NCBI GenBank assembly: GCA_016191785.1
Contig: JACPVJ010000119.1
Coordinates: forward strand, 1 to 64,000
Length of the DNA: 64,000 bases
DNA from: Myxococcales bacterium
GTDB taxonomy: Bacteria > Myxococcota_A > Polyangia > Polyangiales > Polyangiaceae
Direction: 5' to 3'
The notes below the pieces were generated by a model. The model saw only the letters and a list, made by a program, of their open reading frames with translations, searched no databases and was not told where the DNA came from. Shown here in pieces: positions 27,581 to 36,416 of the stretch; position 1 is the stretch's first letter; each line of letters starts with the position of its first letter. The translations under genes were made by a program, and so were the position numbers.

Positions 27581-27599
27581 GGCGAGCACGGTGCTCGCC
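27581..27599. other. 19-bp near-perfect palindrome
   Basis: GGCGAGCAC-G-GTGCTCGCC is a perfect 9-bp inverted repeat around one central base, between the RHH gene and the small gene at 27653. The loop is too tight for a good terminator and no T-run follows, so a protein-binding site or a weak hairpin are both possible. Confidence 0.45.
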
Positions 27600-27652
27600 G
27601 AGCGGAAGTGTGCCGAGCGCGCCGTGACGGCGCGAGACGAGAGGAGTCCATC

Positions 27653-27901
27653 ATGAACACGCAGACCGAAACTCAGCCAACGTCCGATACCGCCGAGATC
27701 GCAGCCGCCTTTTTGCGCGTGGGCGCCGCCTGGGCCCGCCACGGCCTGAGCATCGCGCGCTCGAGCGTGCAGACCAGCGCACGCACGCTCGAGGTGACCG
27801 CCGATGCTCTGGGCCGGATCGCGAATCGCTTCGGTGATCTGGCCAAGGAAGAGCCGAAGCCCGGAGACGACGTGGTGGAGACCACCGGCCGCGCGGATTG
27901 A
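27653..27901 (+). CDS. Small conserved-looking helical protein
   Basis: 82 residues. ATG 27653 has a good RBS (GAGAGGAG, 7 bp upstream). The sequence is a long amphipathic helix (DTAEIAAAFLRVGAAWARHG, SIARSSVQTSARTLEVTADA) with an acidic tail. There is no signal peptide and no recognised family; the repeated A/S/T small residues are phasin-like only in a general way. It follows the RHH gene by 98 bp and could be its regulatory target, but nothing else shows this. Confidence 0.6.
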   Translation: MNTQTETQPTSDTAEIAAAFLRVGAAWARHGLSIARSSVQTSARTLEVTADALGRIANRFGDLAKEEPKPGDDVVETTGRAD

Positions 27902-27941
27902 GAGCCGCGCGCCGGGCGAGCTCGGCTATGCTGCCCCCACC

Positions 27942-28832
27942 ATGGGGATTCGGCACGGGTTCGTCGTCGCGATGAGTTTGTGGGCGCTCGGCTGCGGAGG
28001 CGGCGGCGCGGGGAACGGGCCCGGCGCCAAGGGCGCCGAGGGCGCCTCCGAGACCGGGGGCGCCGAGGGCAAAGAGGCCCCACCGCCGGCCAAAGCCCCC
28101 GCGGCCGGCACCAAGGCCCTCGAGAAGCGCAGCGCCGCCCTCACCTTCGATCTGGTGCTGAAGAAGGGCGACGCGGCCGGCGGCATGCAAGCCGGCAGCT
28201 GGTCGCTGGAGGAAGAGCGTGCCCTCGAGGTGCTGGGCAGCGAGGGCAGCGCGGTGAACAAGCTGAAGGTCGTGTTCGGCAAGCGTGAGGCGAAGCCACT
28301 GCTCGGCGTCGAGCTGACCACGGCGACCGCCGGGCACACCTACGTGCTCGAGTCGAAAGGCGGGAACGTGGACATTACCCGCGCCGACGGGAAAGAAGTC
28401 ACCGGCGCCGAGCGCGACGCATTGATGAGCGAGTACGACTGGGTGGGCGGGCCGAGCCCGCTCGCCAAGTGGCTCGGTGAAAGAGGCCCCGGCGACGGCA
28501 AGAAGCTCGAAGGCGGCTCGGCCGAGACCCGCGCGCTGGTGGGCGTCTTGGCCGGCGTGGACTACCAGAGCTCGAAGGTCAGCGTGGTGTCCAAGGGCAA
28601 GTCGGGCAGCACGCTCACGCTCGACGTGACCGCAACCCTGACCTTGGTCGGCGGGCAGACCCGCTTCGAGCTAACTTTGAGCGGGCCGGCCAAGGTCGAC
28701 ATGGCCAAGGGTTGGGTCAGCGATCTGGCCCTGAAGGGTACGGCCAAGGCCAGCGGCAAGCTGGATCACAAGAAGGGTGTGCTCGACGTGACCGGCAAGG
28801 GAGAGGCTCAGGTCCAGCGCCGCTCGGAGTGA
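27942..28832 (+). CDS. Hypothetical lipoprotein with beta-rich domain
   Basis: 296 residues from ATG 27942. The lipoprotein signal is VVAMSLWALGCGGG, followed by a Gly/Ala/Glu/Pro linker of about 45 residues. The rest is beta-rich and unrecognised (AALTFDLVLKKGDAAGGMQA, VNKLKVVFGKREAKPLLGVE, GSTLTLDVTATLTLVGGQTR, KVDMAKGWVSDLALKGTAKA). Repeated strand pairs suggest a lipid- or ligand-carrying fold of the kind seen in many myxobacterial lipoproteins. It converges on fabH with a 4-bp gap. Confidence 0.65.
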   Translation: MGIRHGFVVAMSLWALGCGGGGAGNGPGAKGAEGASETGGAEGKEAPPPAKAPAAGTKALEKRSAALTFDLVLKKGDAAGGMQAGSWSLEEERALEVLGSEGSAVNKLKVVFGKREAKPLLGVELTTATAGHTYVLESKGGNVDITRADGKEVTGAERDALMSEYDWVGGPSPLAKWLGERGPGDGKKLEGGSAETRALVGVLAGVDYQSSKVSVVSKGKSGSTLTLDVTATLTLVGGQTRFELTLSGPAKVDMAKGWVSDLALKGTAKASGKLDHKKGVLDVTGKGEAQVQRRSE

Positions 28833-28836
28833 GCCG

Positions 28837-29838
28837 TCAGAACCGGACGACGGCGCCGGCCCAGGTGAAACCGGCGCCGAACGCCGCGAGCAGCACCGTC
28901 TTGCCGGGCGTGATTCGGCCGTCTGCGATCGCCACGTCGAGCGCCATCGGGATCGTGGCGGCGGTGGTGTTGCCGTACTTCTCGATGTTGTGCACGACCT
29001 TCTCTTCGTCGATCTCGAGCCGCCACCCCACCAGCTGGTTGATGCGCTGGTTGGCCTGGTGCGGGACGAACCAGTCCACGTCTTTGATCCCGAGCCCCGC
29101 CTTGCCCAGCACCTCGTGGGCGACCGCGGGCATCTTGTCGGTGGCCCAGCGAAACACCTGCTTGCCCTTCATCTTCGGGTAGTGCCGCCCCTCGTCGAGC
29201 ATCTCTTTGGTGATGCGCGGGATGTACTTCGAACCGGGTGCTTCGAGCCACAGGTCCTGGGCGGCCGAGCCGTCGGCGTGGAGCGCCACCGACAGCACGC
29301 CGGCGTTTCCGTCTCGGGAGCGACCGATGACTGCCGCCCCGGCGCCGTCGCCGAACAGCACCGCCACGTCGCGGCCGCGGTCGCTGAAGTCCAGGCCCGT
29401 GGAGTGCACCTCCGAGCCGACCAAGAGCACGTTCCTGTACATGCCGGTGCGGATCCAGGCGTCGGCGATGGACAGGCCGTAGATGAACCCCGAGCACTGG
29501 TTCCGGATGTCGAGCGCCGGCACCCCTGGCAGCCCCAGCTTGTGACCGAGCAGGCAGCCGGAGCCGGGAAAGGTGTAATCGGGCGAGAGCGTGGCGAAGA
29601 TGATCGCGTCGATCTCTTCCTTCTTCACACCCGCGGCCGCGAGCGCCCGCTCGGACGCGGGCACGGCCAGGTCCGAGGCGCCGACCCCGTCTTCTTCGAT
29701 GTAGCGGCGCTCTTTGATCCCCGATCGCTGGAAGATCCATTCGTCGCTGGTGGTCATCAGCTTCGCCAGGTCGTCGTTGGTGACGACCTTGCCCGGGACG
29801 TGGCTCCCGACGCCCAAAATCGCGGATCGCGCTTCCAT
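28837..29838 (-). CDS. fabH: 3-oxoacyl-ACP synthase III (KAS III)
   Basis: 333 residues from ATG 29838, which matches the usual FabH length; an upstream in-frame start would overlap def. The catalytic triad is complete: Cys115 in DIRNQCSGFIYGL, His260 in VPHQANQRI and Asn290 in EKYGNTTAA. The GFGAG-like C-terminal loop is AAFGAGFTWAG. FabH condenses acetyl-CoA (or a branched starter) with malonyl-ACP to begin fatty-acid synthesis in the cytoplasm. No other fab gene adjoins it, though fabF lies at 55357. It is divergent from def with a 28-bp gap. Confidence 0.93.
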   Translation of the reverse strand: MEARSAILGVGSHVPGKVVTNDDLAKLMTTSDEWIFQRSGIKERRYIEEDGVGASDLAVPASERALAAAGVKKEEIDAIIFATLSPDYTFPGSGCLLGHKLGLPGVPALDIRNQCSGFIYGLSIADAWIRTGMYRNVLLVGSEVHSTGLDFSDRGRDVAVLFGDGAGAAVIGRSRDGNAGVLSVALHADGSAAQDLWLEAPGSKYIPRITKEMLDEGRHYPKMKGKQVFRWATDKMPAVAHEVLGKAGLGIKDVDWFVPHQANQRINQLVGWRLEIDEEKVVHNIEKYGNTTAATIPMALDVAIADGRITPGKTVLLAAFGAGFTWAGAVVRF

Positions 29839-29866
29839 CGCCAGCGCTGGGCCGTAACATGGGCCG

Positions 29867-30451
29867 ATGGCGATTCGCAAGATTGCACAGATGGGACACC
29901 CGGTGCTGCGCCAGCGCGCGGAAGAGGTTCCACCAGAAGTGATTGGATCTCAGCGCATCCAGACGCTGATCGACGACATGATCGAGACCATGCGCGATGC
30001 ACACGGCGCCGGAATCGCCGCGCCGCAAGTTCACGAGCCGCTGCGGATCTCGGTGATCGAGGTGCACGAGAGTGCGCGCTACCCCGACATGCCCGGCATT
30101 CCGCTGTCGGTACTGGTTAATCCAATCGTCGAGCCGATGGTGCCCGTCGATCCGCTCGCGGATCGCGACGCCATCGTGATGTACGAGGGCTGTCTGTCGG
30201 TGGACGGAATCCGAGGCCGGGTCCGGCGCCCGCGCCAGGTGCGGGTGCGTGCGCTAGACCGCGACGGGCGCCCGATCGAGCTCGTGTGGGAGGGGCTTCG
30301 GTCGGCGGTCGTCCAGCACGAGACCGATCACCTCGACGGCATCTTGTTCATCGACCGCGCGGAGGCAAAAACGCTGTGCTTCTTGCCGGAATACGACCGC
30401 TATGTCCGGCGCGAAGAGCGCATGATCGACGGCGGAGCGCGGCCCGAGTGA
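29867..30451 (+). CDS. def: Peptide deformylase
   Basis: 194 residues. All three deformylase motifs are present: GAGIAAPQ (47-54), EGCLSV (107-112) with metal ligand Cys109, and QHETDHLDG (150-158) with His151, Glu152 and His155. It removes the formyl group from nascent proteins, using a metal ion in the cytoplasm. An insertion ARYPDMPGIP between strands is characteristic of some type I/III variants. There is no fmt gene beside it, which is usual in many bacteria. It is followed by a Ser/Thr kinase gene 60 bp downstream. Confidence 0.95.
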   Translation: MAIRKIAQMGHPVLRQRAEEVPPEVIGSQRIQTLIDDMIETMRDAHGAGIAAPQVHEPLRISVIEVHESARYPDMPGIPLSVLVNPIVEPMVPVDPLADRDAIVMYEGCLSVDGIRGRVRRPRQVRVRALDRDGRPIELVWEGLRSAVVQHETDHLDGILFIDRAEAKTLCFLPEYDRYVRREERMIDGGARPE

Positions 30452-30511
30452 GCCGGCTTGCCTCGCGCCGCGCCTTGCCTGCTACGATGCCCGTCCCCGA
30501 GCGCCCCGACC

Positions 30512-32173
30512 ATGCGACCCAATCCCGGTGACGTCATCGGCGGCAAGTTCCGCATCGTCCGCATCATCGGCGACGGCGGCATGGGCGCCGTGTACGAGGC
30601 GCGCCACGAGGTGCTCGGGACCAGAGTCGCGCTCAAGTTCTTGCACACCGAGCTCGCGCGCCGGCAGGGGTTGGCCACGCGCTTCCTGCAAGAGGCCCGC
30701 GTCTCGGCCAGCATCCAGAGCCCCCACGTGACCAAGGTCACCGACGTCGAGCAGACCGCCGACGGGACGCCCTACCTGGTGATGGAGCTTCTGACCGGCG
30801 AGTCCTTGCAGCAACTGCTCGATCGGCAGCGCAAGTTGCCCAAGGACCAAGCCATCGACTTTGCGCTGCAGATCTTGTCGGGCCTCGAGGCGGCGCACGC
30901 GCTCGGGGTGGTGCATCGCGACCTCAAGCCGGACAACGTGTTCATCACCCCCAGCACGGGCGGTCCGGTGTGCAAGCTGCTCGACTTCGGCATCGCCAAG
31001 CTCCGGCAGACCAACGACGAGGGCCAGGGTCTGACCCGGCCGGGCGCATTGATGGGGACGCCGGAGTACATGTCGCCCGAGCAGCTCTACTCTGCCAACC
31101 GGGTGGATCACCGCGCCGACCTGTATTCCATCGGCGTGATCCTGTTCGAGATGCTCGCCGGGGAGCGGCCCGCCATCGGCGAAGACGCCGCGGCGATCGT
31201 GGGTAACGTGATGGCCGGCAAGGTCAAGCGGCTCGACGAGCTCGACAAGTCGCTGCCCGCCGAGTTGGTCGCGGTGGTGCACCGGGGCATCCACCCCGAC
31301 AAGGTCCAGCGGTTCCAGACCGCCGTCGAGATGCGCAGCGCGCTCGCGGCCTTCGCGGGGCAGCTCTCGCATGCCGGCAAGCTCGCGGCCACCCCGGTGC
31401 CCGCAGGGGTCTCGGCGTTTCCTCCGCCGGTAGAGCCCGCGCCCGCGCGCCCGCCCATCACCGCCGACGAGCCGGCGCTCGAGCCCGAGCGACCCGGCGT
31501 CGCACCCACCCTTCCGCCCGACGACGAGACCGCGCCGGCCCCGGATCGCCCCGCGACCGTGCGCGACCTGCCTGTGCAGCAGCCTCCGATGGGTGGGACG
31601 CAAGAGGCCAGCAAAGATCTGATCGCGAACATTGCCGCGCACAACGCGGCTGCCCAGGCCGCTCCTGCCTCCCCCGCGCGTCCTTTCGTCGCGAGCGCCG
31701 CGCCGTCGCCCTCGTACGCCGCGCCCCAACCCTATCCCCGCGCCTCGCAGAAGAAGAGCGGCGGTGGCTGGGTGCTCGGGCTGCTTGGCGGGGTGGTCGT
31801 GCTCGGGCTGATCGTCGGGGGCGTGATCTGGGTTCGCCAGAACAAGCCGTCGTCGGGGGGCGATCAACCGCTGGGAGGCCTGGGGAGCGGCACGCCGACG
31901 ACGAAGATGACCGGCGAGGGCCCGGCGAACGATCCCGGGCCCCAGGTGCCGCAGAATCCGCCACCGCAGATCGACCCCGGCCCCGGCCCCAAGCCCACGG
32001 CGACGGGCACGGGCAAGCCGAAGCCGAAGGACGCCGGCGCCGACGCTTCGGAAGACGCGGGCGGCGGCGCGATGCCGCCCTGGCCCATCCCCATGCCCAG
32101 CGGGCTGCCTCCCTTGCCCTCGGCGCTGCCCTTTCCGATCCCTGGCTGGCCGCCGCCCGCAAACAGTCAGTGA
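30512..32173 (+). CDS. Membrane Ser/Thr protein kinase with Pro-rich tail
   Basis: 553 residues from ATG 30512. The kinase domain is about 12-280: GDGGMGAVYEA, Lys42 in VALKFLH, HRDLKPDN with Asp137, DFG (158-160), GTPEYMSPEQ. A Pro/Ala-rich linker of about 110 residues precedes one transmembrane helix (418-441), then a short Pro/Gly/Lys-rich extracytoplasmic tail with no recognisable sensor domain. It is a Pkn-type kinase and should be active. Partner candidates in the window are the double-FHA protein at 48084 and other membrane proteins. The adjacent gene at 34826 has a similar Pro-rich/one-helix build without a kinase domain. Confidence 0.92.
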   Translation: MRPNPGDVIGGKFRIVRIIGDGGMGAVYEARHEVLGTRVALKFLHTELARRQGLATRFLQEARVSASIQSPHVTKVTDVEQTADGTPYLVMELLTGESLQQLLDRQRKLPKDQAIDFALQILSGLEAAHALGVVHRDLKPDNVFITPSTGGPVCKLLDFGIAKLRQTNDEGQGLTRPGALMGTPEYMSPEQLYSANRVDHRADLYSIGVILFEMLAGERPAIGEDAAAIVGNVMAGKVKRLDELDKSLPAELVAVVHRGIHPDKVQRFQTAVEMRSALAAFAGQLSHAGKLAATPVPAGVSAFPPPVEPAPARPPITADEPALEPERPGVAPTLPPDDETAPAPDRPATVRDLPVQQPPMGGTQEASKDLIANIAAHNAAAQAAPASPARPFVASAAPSPSYAAPQPYPRASQKKSGGGWVLGLLGGVVVLGLIVGGVIWVRQNKPSSGGDQPLGGLGSGTPTTKMTGEGPANDPGPQVPQNPPPQIDPGPGPKPTATGTGKPKPKDAGADASEDAGGGAMPPWPIPMPSGLPPLPSALPFPIPGWPPPANSQ

Positions 32174-32204
32174 GCCGGGTGGTTTCGCGCTATACGCCCG
32201 GCCC

Positions 32205-32942
32205 GTGACCCGCAAAGAGCCGTCTGCCGACTACGTGCGCGAGTTCGCCGCCAGCATGTCGCGTGCGTATCGCAGCACCCACGGCGAATCCGAGATCCGC
32301 GAGCATGCCGGTGCCGCGCTGCGCCGCGGGGGCGCGCTGGTCCACGTCGAGCTGCTCGAGCAGACCCACGGCGCGGCGGGCGTGATGTGCGTCGTCGCCG
32401 ACGACCGGCCAGGTCTGCTCGCCACCATCAGCGCCGCGTTCGTGCTCTCGGGGCTCGACGTGATCGATGCGGCGGCGCACACCCGCAAGACCTCGGGCGG
32501 CAGGCGAGAGGCCGTCGATCTGTTCTGGGTGCGCTACTCCGATCCGCGCCAGCGGTCCGAGCGCGTCGCGCCCGACAGCGCGGCGCGGGTGGCCACCGTA
32601 CTCGCCGATCTGCTCGAGGGCCGGCTCGATCGCGAGGTCGCGTCACGGCGCACGGCGGGCCCCGCCGCCAAAGCCAGCGAGACCAAGGTGCGCTTCGTCG
32701 AGAACCCGGACGGCGATCTGGCGACGCTCGAGGTCGAGACCGATGATCGCTCGGGCCTGCTCCTGGCGCTCAGCCAGGCCCTCTTCGAGCAAAAGGTGCA
32801 GATCGTCGAGTCGGCGGTGAAGACCGAAGGGGCGCGGGTGCTCGACCGCTTCCAGATCGTCGAGCTCGACGGAAAGCCCATCCAACCCGGTCGCCGGCTC
32901 GAGATCCAGGTCGCGGTGCTGTCTGCCATCCAGGTGGGCTGA
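32205..32942 (+). CDS. Tandem ACT-domain protein
   Basis: 245 residues from GTG 32205. Two ACT-like domains are visible. One is at about 55-140 (GVMCVVADDRPGLLATISAA, FVLSGLDVIDAAAHTRKTSG). The other is at about 165-240 (LATLEVETDDRSGLLLALSQ, ALFEQKVQIVESAVKTEGAR). The DRPGLL and DRSGLL turns are the ligand-contact signatures of this fold, and the pair resembles the C-terminal sensing half of GlnD uridylyltransferases. No catalytic domain is attached. It is probably a small-molecule (amino acid) sensor that acts on a partner protein; the partner is unknown. It converges on the SDR-like gene with 7 bp between. Confidence 0.8.
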   Translation: MTRKEPSADYVREFAASMSRAYRSTHGESEIREHAGAALRRGGALVHVELLEQTHGAAGVMCVVADDRPGLLATISAAFVLSGLDVIDAAAHTRKTSGGRREAVDLFWVRYSDPRQRSERVAPDSAARVATVLADLLEGRLDREVASRRTAGPAAKASETKVRFVENPDGDLATLEVETDDRSGLLLALSQALFEQKVQIVESAVKTEGARVLDRFQIVELDGKPIQPGRRLEIQVAVLSAIQVG

Positions 32943-32949
32943 GCGGAGC

Positions 32950-33645
32950 TCAACCCCGGAGGTCGTCGCCCTCGGCCACCCGGCCTTCGAAGCCAGGATC
33001 GAAGCCGACTCGTCCGAGGGCCCGGGCCAGCGTGACGCTCGAGGTCGAGCGATAGCGCGACGCCACGCCGCGTGCGCCCAGGGCTCCGAGCACCGCCAGG
33101 CCCGCGTCCGCCACCGACGCGCCGACCCGCTCCCCGGGCCGAGAATCGTCGCGACCGGGTCCGGTGATGAAGCTCGGGCGCGCGACGGTGAACGGAAGCC
33201 CGCTCTCGCGGATCTCGCGCTCGAGCCGGCCGCGCACGCGCAGGTACGCGTTGGTGGTCTTCGGTGACGCGCCCACGCTCGACAAGTACACGAACCGCGG
33301 TCGTACTCCCGACGCGACGGCCGCGCGGAGCAAGAGGGCGGTGAGCCCGTAGTCGACGCTCTCGTAGTCGTCACCGGTCGCGCGACCCCGGGCCCGGGTG
33401 GTGCCGAGCAGGGCGTAGACCACCGCCGGCGCGAGCGTGCGCAGGGTCTCGGTCATCTGGGCTTCGTTCCACGGGCTGGCGTCGACCAACGCACCCATGG
33501 CCTCGAAGCGCTGGCGCCACTCGCCCAGGCGCGGCGAATCGGGGCGAACGTGTGCCACCACTCGCCGACCCGACTCGGCCAGCACACGCACCAGCTCGCG
33601 GCCGGTGAAGCCGGTGGCGCCGGCCACGAAGGCGTCCACGCTCAC
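32950..33645 (-). CDS. NAD(P)-binding atypical SDR (NmrA/epimerase-like)
   Basis: 231 residues from GTG 33645, which overlaps the stop of the glycosyltransferase gene by 4 bp (GTGA). The N-terminal dinucleotide motif is FVAGATGFTGREL, followed by VYLSSVGASPKTTNAYLRVR and LPFTVARPSFITGPGRDDSR. This is the layout of atypical SDR proteins (HIM1/NmrA/NDUFA9-like), which often lack the classical YxxxK catalytic pair. Here the equivalent Y-K region is altered (AYLRVRGRLE), so a redox or regulatory role is likelier than epimerase activity. Translational coupling suggests joint function with the glycosyltransferase. Confidence 0.78.
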   Translation of the reverse strand: MSVDAFVAGATGFTGRELVRVLAESGRRVVAHVRPDSPRLGEWRQRFEAMGALVDASPWNEAQMTETLRTLAPAVVYALLGTTRARGRATGDDYESVDYGLTALLLRAAVASGVRPRFVYLSSVGASPKTTNAYLRVRGRLEREIRESGLPFTVARPSFITGPGRDDSRPGERVGASVADAGLAVLGALGARGVASRYRSTSSVTLARALGRVGFDPGFEGRVAEGDDLRG

Positions 33646-34775
33646 CGTGCCTCCACCGCCTGGCGGTACACCGCCAGGGTGTCTCGGGCCGCGCGCTCCC
33701 AAGAGAAGTCCCGGATGCGGCGCGCGCCGGCGTCGATCAAGCGAGCCCTGAGCTCCGCGTCGGAGTCCAGAGACCGGATCTTCGCGACCAAATCGGCGTG
33801 ATCGTACGGGTCGGCGTGGAGCGCCGCCGGGCCGGTGACCTCGCGCACCGCCTCGGCGGTCGACGCCAACACCGGCAGGCCGAACCCCATGGCTTCGAGG
33901 GCCGGCAACCCGAAGCCCTCGTAGAGCGACGCGAACAAGAGCATGTGCGCGTGCGCGTAGAGCGTGAACAAGATCTCGTCCGTCACGTGGGGGATGGTCA
34001 CCACCAGGCGCTTCACCTCGGGTCGCGCCAAGAGCTCGGACATCTCGGCGTCCACGCGGCTGAAGCGCCGCACCAGCACCAACCGGTGATCGGTGCGCGC
34101 GCCCATGGCGGTGACGAACGCGCGGATCATGCGCGGATGGTTCTTGTACGGCGAGCCCTGGCCGACGATCAGCGAATAGCGGGTGCCCGGTGGCAACCAC
34201 GGGTCGAGGGCCGAGCGCGGGCCGCCGCGGGAGCGATCGTGACGGGCGGGGTCGAAGCCATGATGGACCACGTGTACCTTGTCCCGCTCTTCGGGGTACA
34301 CTCGTCCGATCGCCCGGGCGGTGGCCTCCGAGATGGCGATCACGCGGCGCGCGCCGCGGATCGCGCGTCCGAAGTTGGCGCGGTACCAGAGCCCGTTGAC
34401 CAGCCGCACCGGGAAGAACGCCGACGCCAGCTCGGGTGCCTCGACCCACATCAGGTCGTGAACCGTCACGACCCAGGGGCAGCCCAGGCCCAGCGGGACG
34501 ATGTCGGCGGGCGAGTGGTAGAGGTCCCACTCGCCGAACCGATGGGCGATGCCGAGCCCGAACACCGTTTGCGGGCTCTTGGTCTCGGCGGGGAAGGTGA
34601 GCTCCGTCACCCGCTCGTGATCGATCAACCTGCCCGGCGCGTCCGGGTGGCGGAGCAGCAGGAACTGAAACCCCTCGGCCATCGGCACCAGGTGCTTCAA
34701 GAGCGCTTCCAGGGTGTTCCCGATACCGCTCTTCTTCCCAGAGAGGGTCCGGGCGTCGATGACCACTCGCAGCAC
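33642..34775 (-). CDS. GT4-type glycosyltransferase
   Basis: 377 residues from GTG 34775. The GT-B fold is evident: VVIDARTLSGKKSGIGN at the N-terminus (donor-loop start), VVTVHDLMWVEAP, RVIAISEATARAIGRVYP, and the C-terminal donor site LFASLYEGFGLPALEAMGFG with the E-x7-E pair, then LPVLASTAEAVREVTG. It transfers a sugar from a nucleotide donor, probably in capsule, O-antigen or exopolysaccharide synthesis in the cytoplasm. There is no larger polysaccharide cluster around it. It is coupled to the SDR gene downstream and divergent from the Pro-rich membrane gene at 34826. Confidence 0.88.
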   Translation of the reverse strand: MLRVVIDARTLSGKKSGIGNTLEALLKHLVPMAEGFQFLLLRHPDAPGRLIDHERVTELTFPAETKSPQTVFGLGIAHRFGEWDLYHSPADIVPLGLGCPWVVTVHDLMWVEAPELASAFFPVRLVNGLWYRANFGRAIRGARRVIAISEATARAIGRVYPEERDKVHVVHHGFDPARHDRSRGGPRSALDPWLPPGTRYSLIVGQGSPYKNHPRMIRAFVTAMGARTDHRLVLVRRFSRVDAEMSELLARPEVKRLVVTIPHVTDEILFTLYAHAHMLLFASLYEGFGLPALEAMGFGLPVLASTAEAVREVTGPAALHADPYDHADLVAKIRSLDSDAELRARLIDAGARRIRDFSWERAARDTLAVYRQAVEAR

Positions 34776-34825
34776 GACGCGGCGGAGGTTTGCACGTTGG
34801 GTCGGAATTCGGTACCAAGAAGGCG

Positions 34826-35602
34826 ATGAGCGACGAGCCCGGGTTGCCGAAGAAGACCCAGGAGATGTCCGAGCCCGGCGTCGATCCGCCGACCGAGAAG
34901 AGCGCGGTCGAGCCCGACGGCGAGACGACCGTCGAGCCGGCGCCGAAGAAGGTCGCCGCGACGGTGGTGGACGAGCCGGTGCCCGCTCCGCCAGTCGCCG
35001 AAGCGCCCTGGGCCAAAGCCGGCAAGACCCAGCCGGGTGAGCCACCGCTGTTCGACGCGGCGCCGGGCGCGTTTCCTCCCGTTCCACCCACGCCCTTCGC
35101 ACCCGCGGTGTCGCCCGGGCCCCCGCCGGTGCGCGCGGCCGCGCCCTACTACGCACCGCCCCCGGTCGCAGCGGCCGCCCGCGGCTCGAGCACCGGCTTG
35201 ATCGTTGGCGGCCTGGTGGGCGCGCTCGCGGTGATCGGCGGGGTCATCGCGTTGGTGGTCGTGATGCGCGGCAAGAGCGAGGAACCCACCCAGCCCCTCA
35301 CCCTTCCGACCGGCGGAGGCGGCCCGGTGGTGATCGCTCCTCAAGGTCCGTCCCCCGAGCCCGCGATGGCTCCGCCGCCGGCGCCGATCGATCCCGCGCC
35401 GGCCGCGCCGCCCAAGACCGCGAGCACGACCAAGCCGAAGGCGTCGTCGAACCCCAAGTTGCCGCCGCCGCCCACGGCACCGCCGACCCAGCCCACCACG
35501 CCGCCGCCGCCGGCGACCACGCAGCCCACGCTGCCACCGCCACCACCGCCGACGTCGACCGGCGGGGGTCGGCTCAAGCTTCCGCCGGGCGTCAAGAAGT
35601 AG
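34826..35602 (+). CDS. Single-pass membrane protein, Pro/Thr-rich
   Basis: 258 residues from ATG 34826. An acidic, Lys/Glu/Pro-rich cytoplasmic part of about 120 residues leads to one transmembrane helix (STGLIVGGLVGALAVIGGVI). A Pro/Thr/Ser/Lys-rich extracytoplasmic tail follows, ending LKLPPGVKK. This build resembles the Ser/Thr kinase tail at 30512 without a kinase domain. It may be a phosphorylation substrate or a cell-envelope linker. No family recognised; low complexity limits any call. Confidence 0.6.
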   Translation: MSDEPGLPKKTQEMSEPGVDPPTEKSAVEPDGETTVEPAPKKVAATVVDEPVPAPPVAEAPWAKAGKTQPGEPPLFDAAPGAFPPVPPTPFAPAVSPGPPPVRAAAPYYAPPPVAAAARGSSTGLIVGGLVGALAVIGGVIALVVVMRGKSEEPTQPLTLPTGGGGPVVIAPQGPSPEPAMAPPPAPIDPAPAAPPKTASTTKPKASSNPKLPPPPTAPPTQPTTPPPPATTQPTLPPPPPPTSTGGGRLKLPPGVKK

Positions 35603-35607
35603 CGGGG

Positions 35608-36408
35608 CTACTCGATCGCCACGCGGGCGCCGAGGCCTATCCAGTTGTGGATCTTCGGGTCCTTGATGTCGTGCGAGTCGTCGCTGTCGCCCAGCGAGTC
35701 GCTCTCGACGCTGACGCTCTCGCGGGTGAACTTTCCCATCGAGTAGCTGACGAACATGCCGTAGAGGTCGCCGCCCTTGCGGAACTCCATCCCTGCCTGA
35801 AGGTTCAGGTACTCGAACCCGTGGGCCGAAGAGCGAATCGACGCCGTGTCCGTCGACGCCGAACGCGTCATCCACTCGTAGCCCGCGCCGACGCCGAAGA
35901 ACGGCGTGAAGTTGGCGTGAGGCATGGGACGGAAGAACACCATCGGCCCACCGCGGACTTGCCAGCCCATGCAACTGGCCTCTTCGCTGCACTCGGCGAG
36001 CACGTAACCACCGCTCAGGTCGAAGCCGACGCCGATGAAGGGCGCAAACCAGTAGCCGAACTCGCCGCCGACGAAGATCAGGCCGTTCACCAGCAGCCCG
36101 AAATCGGCCTGCCCAGAGTAGCTGCCCGCGGGAAGCGCGTACCCCACCCGCCCGCCTCCGCGGAAGCCCGGCCGCCAGCGCAGCGCCCGGTTCGCCTCCG
36201 GATCGGGCTTGGTGGTCGCGAACGGAGTGTCGTTCTCGAACATCTCCTGTTCCTTCTTCTCTTCCGCATCGGCCTTCTCTTTGGCAAGGCCACGGTTGTC
36301 CAGCACCACGTCCTCTTCGTCCTTCTTCGCCTTCTTCTCGTCGGCCAGCGCCGGGAGCGAAACGCCGAGCAGGGTGAGGGTGACGAGCCAGGCTTCTTTG
36401 CCAGACAT
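35608..36408 (-). CDS. Outer-membrane beta-barrel protein with charged N-terminal linker
   Basis: 266 residues from ATG 36408; an ATG 12 bp upstream is also in frame. The signal peptide is AWLVTLTLLGVSLPALADE. A Lys/Glu-rich linker of about 50 residues precedes a barrel-like domain with alternating strands (GGGRVGYALPAGSYSGQADF, LLVNGLIFVGGEFGYWFAPF, GVGFDLSGGYVLAE, FTPFFGVGAGYEWMT). The C-terminus is GLGARVAIE. It lies 8 bp downstream of uvrA on the same strand, so the two may be co-transcribed, though their functions are unrelated. Confidence 0.72.
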   Translation of the reverse strand: MSGKEAWLVTLTLLGVSLPALADEKKAKKDEEDVVLDNRGLAKEKADAEEKKEQEMFENDTPFATTKPDPEANRALRWRPGFRGGGRVGYALPAGSYSGQADFGLLVNGLIFVGGEFGYWFAPFIGVGFDLSGGYVLAECSEEASCMGWQVRGGPMVFFRPMPHANFTPFFGVGAGYEWMTRSASTDTASIRSSAHGFEYLNLQAGMEFRKGGDLYGMFVSYSMGKFTRESVSVESDSLGDSDDSHDIKDPKIHNWIGLGARVAIE

Positions 36409-36416
36409 GAGCCGAA

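Noticed and set aside
33642..34775. Possible part of a polysaccharide biosynthesis cluster
   Set aside because: Only one glycosyltransferase and an SDR-like gene are present; neighbours are unrelated.
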